A stretch of DNA of 44,813 nt from a virus. The stretch is from the IMG/VR virus record IMGVR_UViG_3300010413_000061, positions 1 through 44,813 of that record. One strand, written 5' to 3'. Made by a program: the position numbers and the translations under genes. The notes below the pieces were generated by a model. That model saw only the letters and a list, made by a program, of their open reading frames with translations. It was not told the origin of the DNA and did no database searches. Positions 10,349-16,400 of the stretch are shown here, one piece after another (position 1 is the stretch's first letter; each line of letters opens with the position of its first letter).

Positions 10349-11230
10349 TTACGAAGCTTTTGCTGTTGCTTTCTTTTTCTTGTTGCTTTTGGATTTCTTG
10401 GGTTTATTGGTGGTGATCGGTTTGCCTTCATCATCCAAAAATGGTTTTGGATCTTCCACGACAAAACTTCCGTCATCATTAACAAGAATACCGTTTTTAT
10501 CAACTCTTCGTCCTTCTTGATCTATGAAGTTTCCATTTTCGTCTATTAACTTGCCTTCAAGATCAACAAATTTTCCTTCTTGATTCGTCAATCTCCCTGA
10601 CTTGTCCATAAACCCATGATTGATCAACCATTTATTTTCATACAACGATTCGGTAATATCACTATCTAAGCCATAGACCATTTTAGCTAATTGTTTGGAT
10701 GTGTCTATTGCAGCAGTGCTGTCTCCACGATCCATGTAGTCATCGTAGTCTACAAAAAACGGTTTCCCATCCTCTTCCCACACAACACATTTAACCATGA
10801 GGAAACCGTACCTGTAGATATCCGCGACCGACTCGACAGTAACAGAGTCTAGCTGCTGTTTCTTGTTATAAAGATTCATCATCTTTTGTCGTAGTTTTGA
10901 CATCTCTAGTGCAAGTTGACGCGCCTGGGAAAGTTTTATACCACCTTTTTGCAACGCCAATTCTATTGCGCGAATCCTGATTCCATATTGCTGCATATTG
11001 GATACATCAGCCTGACTCCATAGACCTGTCTTTTCCATGTATTCGTCAAGTTCTGATCTAAGCAAAAGTCTCTCTTTGTTTTCAGCGCCTTGTCGAATCA
11101 AACTCGATACCTTCAAATTGTAGTGCATATTGGCTTCTTGCATAATCTTGTGTCCAGGTCGTATAACCGCAAGTTTAATCTTGTTACCATGATCATCGAG
11201 CGTATTGACGATTTCTCGTTTACTTAACAT
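10349..11230 (-). CDS. Tail-assembly-region protein with acidic 8-residue repeats
   Basis: About 293 residues from the chosen ATG (MLSKREIVNTL), whose GGAGGGG ribosome site lies inside the end of the upstream gene; an earlier ATG at 11248 would place that site inside the coding region. The N-terminal two thirds are helical, with a TGLWSQAD motif and a following long helix. The C-terminus (about residues 205-265) holds tandem eight-residue units of the type EGKLIDENGNFID, then a Lys-rich tail. It sits immediately before the tape measure gene, where tail-assembly chaperones are normally found. A chaperone or tape-measure partner role is inferred from position. Confidence 0.65.
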   Translation of the reverse strand: MLSKREIVNTLDDHGNKIKLAVIRPGHKIMQEANMHYNLKVSSLIRQGAENKERLLLRSELDEYMEKTGLWSQADVSNMQQYGIRIRAIELALQKGGIKLSQARQLALEMSKLRQKMMNLYNKKQQLDSVTVESVADIYRYGFLMVKCVVWEEDGKPFFVDYDDYMDRGDSTAAIDTSKQLAKMVYGLDSDITESLYENKWLINHGFMDKSGRLTNQEGKFVDLEGKLIDENGNFIDQEGRRVDKNGILVNDDGSFVVEDPKPFLDDEGKPITTNKPKKSKSNKKKKATAKAS

Positions 11231-11588
11231 TTCCTTTTTCCCCTCCAAAAATAGTCCTGTATCCTACAAACTGGATGCTATGCAAATCCAACTCGGCATC
11301 CAAGGCACGAATCTGTGCATTGCCACGATTCAAAATATTTGTTCGTACCTGTTCCCATTTGTCTCTGCGCGCTTTTTGAATATCGGTTAGTTGTTCTTCT
11401 GGTAATCCATGTCCCCATTCATCGCCAAAAGCCAACTCAAATTCAGATATTGCACCGATAAACGATGTTTGAAGTTTTCTCGTTATAATCTTTTTCAGTC
11501 TACCGACAGATTCTGCTCTCATACGATCCCTAGACTGTTCTTGCTGTATTTTTTGTAGCCTATGAAGTTTATTAATCGCGTCTTCCAT
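11220..11588 (-). CDS. Small tail-assembly-region protein
   Basis: A 122-residue, charged, mostly helical protein. It resembles a small protein I associate with the chaperone/tape-measure region of large phages; the pattern is KKIITRKLQTSFIGA, then QKARRDKWEQVRTNIL, then ALDAELDLHS. It starts four bases after the upstream stop and overlaps the next gene by eleven bases, so the three tail-assembly genes are probably translationally coupled. No enzyme motif is present. The ribosome site is only GAAG. The function is unknown; a part in tail-tube/tape-measure assembly is inferred from order. Confidence 0.65.
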   Translation of the reverse strand: MEDAINKLHRLQKIQQEQSRDRMRAESVGRLKKIITRKLQTSFIGAISEFELAFGDEWGHGLPEEQLTDIQKARRDKWEQVRTNILNRGNAQIRALDAELDLHSIQFVGYRTIFGGEKGNVK

Positions 11589-11592
11589 TTTT

Positions 11593-12681
11593 TCACTTCT
11601 TCAAAACATGTTTCCTCAGTTGACCAACCGCAATTTCCCTCATCTCTTGTTGGCTGTCTGGCATATGTTGTTCTTTAATAGACTTATGTTGATCTATGAG
11701 TTTTTGTTTTGATTTGATTGATTGTCTTGTTGTTGGATCATTCATGGCATAAACACGTTCTGCTCCCTCTTGATCTGCAACGATAAAACATTCTTGTCTT
11801 CCGCCCTTCCTCTTAGAAGTACTAATGTGGTCGTCCGAAGAACTCTTTTTGGATCTTTCCTCTATTTTTTCGCCCTGTCTGATAAACCATGAATCTAGAA
11901 GATCGTCATCTTCAACAACAAGACTCTGTGGGCGATCATATGATTCATAGACGTTGTCATATACGCAAGACCAACTGACTAGCTCTCTTTGGTTATCAGT
12001 AAGTTGTGCCATTGGTTTACCAAAAAGATCTCCAGTCTTTTGTGATGCAACCCATATCGATCTCCAATAGTTCGATCTAGCGATATACCTAATAGTCTGA
12101 ATATTTATGTGGCTCGTCCTAAAAAACACGTTGCATAAATTATTGATAAGTCGAATATTATCGTAATTTTCAAATATGTCGTCTGAGGCCCAAAATCTAT
12201 CTCCGGTTTCTAGTGTCGTTATTCTTCCGATCAAAAATCTTTGACTAGCAGTAAGAGCATGATTCTCTGCTGTATGCTCCAGCAATTCCTGCCGTTTAAT
12301 GATTCTCTGTATCAGTACTGATTCGGCACGACGCAAAAGGGTTCTAGCTTTTTCCAGTTTTGACACCACAAAGAGTAAATCAAGTAAACCTCTTTTTATT
12401 TTGCGAATGTCGTCTCTGATGCCAGCTATTTCTTGTTCTTGTTTCTCTGACCACCGACCAAGTTTGATAAAATGATCAATAGCCTCTTTTTCGTCTGGCA
12501 TTCCAGAAGAACGAGCCTCACGGAACGCTTGCGCATAAATACGAGCCGATTTTGCTTTTTCTTGTTTGGTGGGATTACGAAGGACAAGAGTGATCGACTG
12601 ACCTTCAGAAAGGCGCTCTCGAACCTCTATTTCATCACTAGAGATGATGTCTACCAATCGCTCTATTTCCGACTGGTTCAT
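11593..12681 (-). CDS. Putative tail-assembly chaperone-like protein
   Basis: A 362-residue protein, first of the tail-assembly operon. The helical N-terminal half contains an IYAQAFREA helix, a GRWSEKQEQEI motif and a long KIKRGLL coiled coil. This layout matches a family I recall from structural operons of large phages (IYxEAYxxA, then G-x-W-S-x-x-x-E). The C-terminal third is polar and probably disordered. The ATG has GAGG four bases upstream. A GTGTATAAA late-promoter-like element lies 64 bases upstream, directly after a terminator, so this gene opens a new transcription unit that includes the tape measure. I found no slippery site for a frameshift product. Confidence 0.65.
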   Translation of the reverse strand: MNQSEIERLVDIISSDEIEVRERLSEGQSITLVLRNPTKQEKAKSARIYAQAFREARSSGMPDEKEAIDHFIKLGRWSEKQEQEIAGIRDDIRKIKRGLLDLLFVVSKLEKARTLLRRAESVLIQRIIKRQELLEHTAENHALTASQRFLIGRITTLETGDRFWASDDIFENYDNIRLINNLCNVFFRTSHINIQTIRYIARSNYWRSIWVASQKTGDLFGKPMAQLTDNQRELVSWSCVYDNVYESYDRPQSLVVEDDDLLDSWFIRQGEKIEERSKKSSSDDHISTSKRKGGRQECFIVADQEGAERVYAMNDPTTRQSIKSKQKLIDQHKSIKEQHMPDSQQEMREIAVGQLRKHVLKK

Positions 12682-12744
12682 TATTCCTCGCGTCCCAGAC
12701 CAAATTTACAGTGGTACTGACTATCCCCTTGCTATCCTCATGAG

Positions 12745-12753
12745 TTTATACAC
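12745..12753 (-). promoter_or_regulatory. Late-promoter-like GTGTATAAA before tail-assembly operon
   Basis: GTGTATAAA lies eight bases beyond the T-tract of the preceding terminator and 64 bases before the first tail-assembly ATG. It is one of five intergenic copies of this 9-mer in the window, all on the coding strand, each ahead of a structural module. The TATAAA core recalls the T4 late promoter (TATAAATA). Promoter function is inferred. Confidence 0.55.
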
Positions 12754-12760
12754 AATTTAC

Positions 12761-12793
12761 AAAAAAAGCCGAGTAGCCTAAAGGCTACCCGGC
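12761..12793 (-). terminator. Intrinsic terminator closing the non-structural island
   Basis: On the minus strand an 11-bp GC-rich stem (GCCGGGTAGCC / GGCTACTCGGC, one G-T pair) with a TTTA loop is followed by seven Ts. It ends the island of small genes and insulates it from the tail-assembly operon. Confidence 0.9.
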
Positions 12794-12822
12794 ATGCTAT
12801 ATTGCTATATTTTAACAGTTGG

Positions 12823-12939
12823 CTAAATAATTCTATCTAGATACTGAAAAGCATATACGTTCCACCATGCATCAAATAATGCGTGGTGCTTACCAGCAAC
12901 TAGTCCAGCAGTTTCTACATCCACGGAAATAATTTTCAT
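12823..12939 (-). CDS. 38-residue remnant of a DEDDh 3'-5' exonuclease
   Basis: This short frame starts at an ATG in an ATGA overlap with the preceding stop and has GGAG seven bases upstream. It starts MKIISVDVETAGL, the Exo I motif of DnaQ/oligoribonuclease-type exonucleases (D7, E9). It then jumps to KHHALFDAWWNVYAFQYL, which matches the Exo III motif HxAxxDA (H18, D23). The Exo II region, normally about 100-150 residues between them, is absent, and the two ends are joined in frame. It cannot be an active exonuclease by itself. It looks like an internal-deletion remnant that kept its translation signals; a peptide with a new role is possible. The terminator follows closely. Confidence 0.6.
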   Translation of the reverse strand: MKIISVDVETAGLVAGKHHALFDAWWNVYAFQYLDRII

Positions 12940-13202
12940 TTACATTCTCCATATCGCACAAAACCAATGAGTTCGCCTGTCTCGTCGTCTATCTTCATGG
13001 CTATCAAATCTTGATTGCAGACAGATAGTATGCCGTTGATGACACCTATAGCCCGCAAACGTTTGTCTGACGAAACCTGAATATGTTTGGAGTCAGCAAG
13101 TTCGTCGCTAACGCTGACACTATAATTAAAAAATCGCTGTATTGCCTGATTGTCAAGATCTAGACAGTCAGTCAAAAACGACAAAACATCGTTTGTTATC
13201 AT
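12936..13202 (-). CDS. Small conserved-looking phage protein
   Basis: 88 residues from the ATG that overlaps the upstream stop (ATGA) and has GGAG eight bases upstream; a longer frame exists but lacks such signals. The sequence is a compact mixed helix/strand protein: MITNDVLSFLTDCLDL, a helix with NQAIQRFFNY, then an ADSKHIQV strand and a DDETGELIGFVRYG hairpin. I do not recognise a function. It is coupled on both sides, to the zinc-ribbon peptide upstream and the exonuclease remnant downstream. Confidence 0.65.
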   Translation of the reverse strand: MITNDVLSFLTDCLDLDNQAIQRFFNYSVSVSDELADSKHIQVSSDKRLRAIGVINGILSVCNQDLIAMKIDDETGELIGFVRYGECK

Positions 13203-13375
13203 CTGCAATTCTCCTTTTTTAGTCTTTTTTGTCGTGCGCGATGTCCACAATATGGACATTTTTGACCAGGATGTACCAAACACGCATCACAGTACCAACA
13301 CCAAAATGTACCAGACTTGCTACGTCGAGACATACTCCTGTTTGTGTCCCAATCTTTTCTTGTCTTCTTGCCCAT
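13199..13375 (-). CDS. 58-residue zinc-ribbon peptide
   Basis: This frame starts at an ATG three bases after the DUF4326 stop and ends in a TGA that overlaps the next ATG (ATGA). The basic N-terminus (MGKKTRKDW) is followed by CWYCDAC around residues 26-32 and CPYCGH at 40-45. That gives two CxxC knuckles about ten residues apart, a typical zinc ribbon, and then a Lys/Arg-rich end. A second in-frame ATG at residue 15 has an AGGAG placed too close to use well. Binding to nucleic acid is likely given the basic flanks, but is inferred. Confidence 0.7.
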   Translation of the reverse strand: MGKKTRKDWDTNRSMSRRSKSGTFWCWYCDACLVHPGQKCPYCGHRARQKRLKKENCR

Positions 13376-13378
13376 GTA

Positions 13379-13684
13379 TTATACCAAACCATTTAGATAT
13401 TCGGCGATAATATCGCCGTGACAATCTTTTGGTTTACAAAAACATCCTAGACGTTTACCGCGCAATGCCAGAACTCTATCCATAAATTCAGAATCTTTTT
13501 TCAATCTATCATAGAAATAGTCTTTGAATAATGCGATGGCTCTTGATCTTCCTCCGTCTCGATATGAATTGAATGGATTGCCAAAATACCCATCTTGGCC
13601 ATGACCAGCACGACCAATGTATATATCGTAATAACTTCGACGAATATTTACTACGGTTGTTTGGGTATTATTTATTGTTGTCAT
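13379..13684 (-). CDS. DUF4326-family protein
   Basis: 101 residues with the hallmarks of the DUF4326 family: VVNIRRSYYDIYIGR at the N-terminus, a GYFGNPF motif in the first half, then the C-terminal LGCFCKPKDCHGDIIAEYL with its CxC and CHGD residues. The family is common in phages and plasmids and its biochemical role is unknown; the conserved Cys/His set suggests a metal or nucleotide site. The ATG lies inside the end of the upstream gene (17-base overlap) and lacks a clear ribosome site, so it is probably coupled to upstream translation. Confidence 0.85.
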   Translation of the reverse strand: MTTINNTQTTVVNIRRSYYDIYIGRAGHGQDGYFGNPFNSYRDGGRSRAIALFKDYFYDRLKKDSEFMDRVLALRGKRLGCFCKPKDCHGDIIAEYLNGLV

Positions 13685-13871
13685 TTTTGTGTTTAAAAAA
13701 CTCGACTTGTCGCAAACGCTCTTGTGCTTCTTGTTTGGTTGGATAACACCCTAGATTCTTACCTGTCTTGCTAAAAACACACCACCTGTTGCCCTGTTTT
13801 CGTACAACAGCGCTTGTTTTTTCTAGTGCGTCTTCAAGTATTTCGTTAAACTGGTCTCTGATACTACCCAT
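13668..13871 (-). CDS. Small conserved phage protein
   Basis: 67 residues. The second half carries a pattern I have seen in many phage and bacterial small proteins: RWCVFSKTGKNLGCYP, then TKQEAQERLRQVEFFKH, a short beta hairpin and a helix. The ATG overlaps the upstream stop (TAATG) and has GGGAGG nearby. Function is unknown. Strong coupling to both neighbours makes it part of the small-gene operon. Confidence 0.75.
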   Translation of the reverse strand: MGSIRDQFNEILEDALEKTSAVVRKQGNRWCVFSKTGKNLGCYPTKQEAQERLRQVEFFKHKNDNNK

Positions 13872-14068
13872 TATCCATACCTCCCACCTTGCCTAGAAAT
13901 ATGTGGCGGTTTTTTAATTGGCGGAAAACGCTCCTTGATTGCCTTGGCTGGTTGTCTTAACCACTGATCTTCTCTTTCAGGGGTCCATGGATTTGGATCT
14001 GAAATAGAAGATAGAATCTCTTCGTCGACTTGTTTCGGTTTCTTCAACTTTTGTTTCTTGTCTGACAT
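13871..14068 (-). CDS. Small basic hypothetical protein
   Basis: 65 residues, rich in Lys and Pro, with a WTPEREDQWLRQPAKAI motif in the middle and an IKKPPHISRQGGRYG end. No domain is recognised. It begins just downstream of the tRNA-like element and is coupled by TAATG to the next gene. It is probably disordered at both ends. Confidence 0.55.
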   Translation of the reverse strand: MSDKKQKLKKPKQVDEEILSSISDPNPWTPEREDQWLRQPAKAIKERFPPIKKPPHISRQGGRYG

Positions 14069-14085
14069 GCGCTATACATCCAAAT

Positions 14086-14203
14086 GGCGACGGGCGGATT
14101 TGAACCGCCCATCACACGACTAAGCCCTAAAGCACTGCGAAAGACGCGTTCTGTTTCGTCGTGTGCTACCACTGCAACTCCCCAACAAAGTTGCTCGTCG
14201 CCA
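14086..14203 (-). ncRNA. tRNA-like element without a normal anticodon arm
   Basis: On the minus strand this 118-nt element has a perfect 7-bp acceptor stem (GGCGACG / CGTCGCC) with discriminator A. It also has a canonical T arm (GGCGG-TTCAAAT-CCGCC). A plausible D arm follows the acceptor: AG, then CAAC/GTTG closing an 11-nt loop with GGGG and a final A. Between D and T arms, where about 20-25 nt are expected, there are about 75 nt. They contain a long pairing (CACACGAC / GTCGTGTG) around a 37-nt loop. No anticodon can be assigned. It could be a tRNA with a small intron, a degraded tRNA, or a tmRNA-like mimic. No CCA is encoded. It fills the 14069-14207 gap. Confidence 0.45.
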
Positions 14204-14207
14204 CGTT

Positions 14208-14507
14208 TTATTGATCGCCGAAGCTTGCTATATTACTACGATTTACAATGACTGTTGGACCCGTGACATTTTCTATCCCGATAAGAGGATATCCGTCTTC
14301 GAGGCACATATTCAGACATATTGTGATACTACCAATAGTCAGACATGTACCTTTTTGTCTTACGAAAAGTTCAAACGCAGATCGTTCGTGTAATTCTACT
14401 TGACCACCAATCGCAAAGGGACCAATCGTAGCTTTTGTCCTAGAAGCACATCCAGAAAAAACAACCAACGACAGACACAAAGCTAATGCAACTAGGAACT
14501 TTTTCAT
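14208..14507 (-). CDS. Phage-encoded lipoprotein
   Basis: 99 residues from the ATG with AAGGAAGG just upstream. The first 20 residues form a classic lipoprotein signal: MKK, a hydrophobic core, then VFSGC with the lipidated Cys at 20. The mature part is about 80 residues, beta-rich, with two Cys pairs (GTCLTIGSITICLNMCLE). It would be exported and anchored in a membrane, most likely the outer membrane of a Gram-negative host. Phage lipoproteins of this size include superinfection-exclusion proteins and outer-membrane spanins. No lysis gene is nearby, so exclusion or surface modification seems more likely, but this is inference. Confidence 0.75.
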   Translation of the reverse strand: MKKFLVALALCLSLVVFSGCASRTKATIGPFAIGGQVELHERSAFELFVRQKGTCLTIGSITICLNMCLEDGYPLIGIENVTGPTVIVNRSNIASFGDQ

Positions 14508-14521
14508 GTCCCTTCCTTTCT

Positions 14522-14806
14522 CTACAAACAAACATCTCCATTTGACCTAATTTTTGTATCTTCATATGGAGCGACTACCCGTCTTTGGAACTCTGCTTTG
14601 GCAGATTCTATAGCACCAATGATTGTGTTTATTCGAGCGTAATTAAGAGTATCGCTATTTGCATCGCACAACATTCTGGCTAGACGGAAAATAGTGTAGT
14701 TGAGGCGTCCACATAAAACGTCGTTTGAGCAATTATCAAATTCTGCGCTAAGGTGGGCCAAATATTTGTCTATGTTGGGACGATCATTCTGTTTGATGTA
14801 TGGCAT
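14522..14806 (-). CDS. Conserved phage protein (DUF6899-like)
   Basis: 94 residues. It shows the pattern of a widespread phage family that I recall as DUF6899: an N-terminal MPYIKQNDR, a central LNYTIFRLAR, then INTIIGAIESAKAEFQRR and the end APYEDTKIRSNGDV. All those blocks are present and in the expected order, and the length is normal. The function is unknown. The ATG has an AAGGAGAG site. It lies between a hypothetical gene and the lipoprotein gene in the same operon. Confidence 0.75.
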   Translation of the reverse strand: MPYIKQNDRPNIDKYLAHLSAEFDNCSNDVLCGRLNYTIFRLARMLCDANSDTLNYARINTIIGAIESAKAEFQRRVVAPYEDTKIRSNGDVCL

Positions 14807-14819
14807 TTTTTTCTCTCCT

Positions 14820-15053
14820 TCATGGTGTCGTTTTTGGCGAATCTTGGTCTTCGTTTCCTGTTCTTGGTACTATTGGTGTTGATTGAGAAGATGTTTTGGT
14901 TGTTATTGACGGTACAGCATCGTCAATGGTCTCAAGTCGTTCGATCAACTTCGTTAGAACATCAAATAGTTCGCTGAACGCAACCTTGTAATGCTTGCGC
15001 TCAGAAGTTATTCGTACCTGATTAAGCTTTGTCTTAATGTCACTCAGATTCAT
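14820..15053 (-). CDS. Small helical hypothetical protein
   Basis: 77 residues: two amphipathic helices (MNLSDIKTKLNQVRI and AFSELFDVLTKLIERLETI), then a polar Ser/Thr/Pro-rich tail. No family is recognised. The ATG overlaps the end of the cysteine-rich gene by 14 bases and has GGGAG in a normal position. Confidence 0.55.
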   Translation of the reverse strand: MNLSDIKTKLNQVRITSERKHYKVAFSELFDVLTKLIERLETIDDAVPSITTKTSSQSTPIVPRTGNEDQDSPKTTP

Positions 15054-15261
15054 CTTTCTTCTCCCTAAATACGTCTTCTAGCATCTTGTCTCTTTTTTGT
15101 CGCATTTCTTGTTCGCTCAAACCTATTCCCGTACAACTTTGTATGTGTCGTTTAAAGCAGTCTAGTATTATGCGATGATAGCACCTTGGACATCTTCGAC
15201 AACATGCCTCCGGATGTCGTGGCGACTCTGGGTTTTTGTGGCAGGGACACACACATTTCAC
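15040..15261 (-). CDS. Cysteine-rich zinc-binding peptide
   Basis: 73 residues starting at a GTG, with GGAGG eleven bases upstream. The first 45 residues hold ten cysteines and several histidines: MKCVCPCH, then CCRRCPRCYHRIILDC and HIQSC. This fits one or two treble-clef or zinc-finger sites. A charged helix follows (SEQEMRQKRDKMLEDVF). It is the first gene after the terminator at 15297-15324. Zinc binding is clear from the pattern; the partner is unknown. Confidence 0.65.
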   Translation of the reverse strand: MKCVCPCHKNPESPRHPEACCRRCPRCYHRIILDCFKRHIQSCTGIGLSEQEMRQKRDKMLEDVFREKKDESE

Positions 15262-15296
15262 TACTCGTTATACCTCCTGACGAGCAGTCTACTAAC

Positions 15297-15324
15297 GAAA
15301 AATTGGGGCCATTAATATGGCCCC
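15297..15324 (-). terminator. Intrinsic terminator downstream of the SLOG gene
   Basis: A perfect 8-bp stem GGGGCCAT/ATGGCCCC with an ATTA loop is followed by AATTTTT on the minus strand. It lies about 30 bases after the SLOG stop, inside the non-structural island, and may attenuate the downstream small genes. Confidence 0.8.
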
Positions 15325-15354
15325 GTGCGCATGAACGGCGTAACCTACACCTGC

Positions 15355-15741
15355 TCATTGGTTTATACACTTTCTTGGCTTGGTTTTGCTTGACCAGTAA
15401 ACATATACCGGTTTTTGTGCTTTTGTCGCTAGCCAGACCGTGTTTTTTGTTCCCCTGGAAATGCCGTCCCAAAATGCTATAACAATATCGCATTCCTCAA
15501 CTATCTGTTCGTTGCGTATAGGCCCAGCACTTTTTCCGTGAGTTGCCCAATCTGGTAAAAATTCTTTTATTGGAATTTTAAATTCTTCAGCATATTGCTT
15601 TGCTAGACTGTCGGCTCCTTTGGCTCCACCGCTTACAATACTGTAGCTATTCGGTATTCCTTTTGTGTGTTTATACAGTATTGCTTTTAAGAAATTGTAG
15701 TCGTCAAATGTTCGTGATCCAACAATAGCAATTTTTGTCAT
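15355..15741 (-). CDS. SLOG-superfamily (YspA/DUF2493-like) protein
   Basis: 128 residues from the ATG that follows GGAG by six bases; an upstream ATG adds four residues. It is a small Rossmann-like protein with the SLOG signature: VGSRTF at 7-12, SGGAKGAD at 37-44, RNEQ at 76-79 and CDIVIAFWDG at 84-93. This matches the YspA/DUF2493 branch. SLOG domains bind nucleotides or nucleotide-derived ligands and include sensors in phage and anti-phage systems. It lies in the non-structural island. Its last codons contain a copy of GTGTATAAA. Ligand and role here are unknown. Confidence 0.88.
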   Translation of the reverse strand: MTKIAIVGSRTFDDYNFLKAILYKHTKGIPNSYSIVSGGAKGADSLAKQYAEEFKIPIKEFLPDWATHGKSAGPIRNEQIVEECDIVIAFWDGISRGTKNTVWLATKAQKPVYVYWSSKTKPRKCINQ

Positions 15742-15743
15742 CG

Positions 15744-16151
15744 TTAACTCCAAAGGCGTCTGCGTATATTGATTATCTCAATCAGTTTTTCATTCAATGT
15801 AGCTTCTAGTGATTTTGCATACGAAAGTCTTCTTCTCATACACTCAGTGAGTGACTCGTTTGGTTTTCGTTCCAGTTCATCATTGGTGTCAGCAGTCAGA
15901 TACGTATTTGTCCACCAATCAAGAAGTTCTTGCATCTTTTGTCCAACTTCCGGTTCATGCTCCCATTGTGCAAGACCATCTTCTTTTTCGACATAGTCTT
16001 TCAGAATTTGAAACATAGAGTGAGCCAACAGTTCATCTCTATCGACCCATGTCGGTGGTAGTGTTTTAACTGTAACTCTATTATACTTGTGCCACAACTT
16101 GCATTTTAATCTATACCACCAATCATGAATAGACGCCAAATTAAAATCCAT
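15744..16151 (-). CDS. Conserved phage protein of unknown function
   Basis: 135 residues. The N-terminus has IHDWWYRLKCKLWHKYNR, then LPPTWVDRDELLAHSMFQIL and a C-terminal pair of helices. I recall this Trp-rich arrangement from small proteins of many large phages, where it has no known function. There is no signal peptide. The start is well supported by GGAG, and the stop lies two bases before the SLOG ATG, so the two genes are expressed together. Confidence 0.72.
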   Translation of the reverse strand: MDFNLASIHDWWYRLKCKLWHKYNRVTVKTLPPTWVDRDELLAHSMFQILKDYVEKEDGLAQWEHEPEVGQKMQELLDWWTNTYLTADTNDELERKPNESLTECMRRRLSYAKSLEATLNEKLIEIINIRRRLWS

Positions 16152-16166
16152 CTCATTTCTCCTATA

Positions 16167-16400
16167 CTACCACCCTGGTTTAGCCTTGATCTGTCTAGCA
16201 ATCGCTATAACATTATCTGCCGCGATAGATCTTTGCGCTTTACTGACTCCAAATCCAGCTTGTAAACCACCATGGTTTATTGGAATAGATGGAATCATTG
16301 CGTCTCTAAGTAATTCAACGGCACTATACAACTGATCTAGAAGTTCTTTGTTAACAACTTCCTCGTTCGATTTGTATATAGGTGCTTTAGGCTTTGCCAT
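16167..16400 (-). CDS. Small hypothetical protein
   Basis: 77 residues from the ATG with GGAGA eight bases upstream (MAKPKAPIYKSNEE); it overlaps the end of the ATPase gene by 14 bases. It has a central amphipathic helix (KELLDQLYSAVELLRDAMI) and a Gly-rich turn. No family is recognised. Coupling to the ATPase suggests a possible partner, but nothing in the sequence proves it. Confidence 0.55.
   Translation of the reverse strand: MAKPKAPIYKSNEEVVNKELLDQLYSAVELLRDAMIPSIPINHGGLQAGFGVSKAQRSIAADNVIAIARQIKAKPGW

Noticed and set aside
11580-11610. Programmed frameshift between tail-assembly genes, as in lambda G/GT
   Set aside because: The A-run lies after the first stop codon and no heptamer slippery site precedes it; the second gene has its own ATG.
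15152-15493. Minus-strand 113-codon frame across the SLOG end and terminator
   Set aside because: It would overlap the well-supported SLOG and cysteine-rich genes in another frame and run through a perfect terminator hairpin; composition is unlike a protein.
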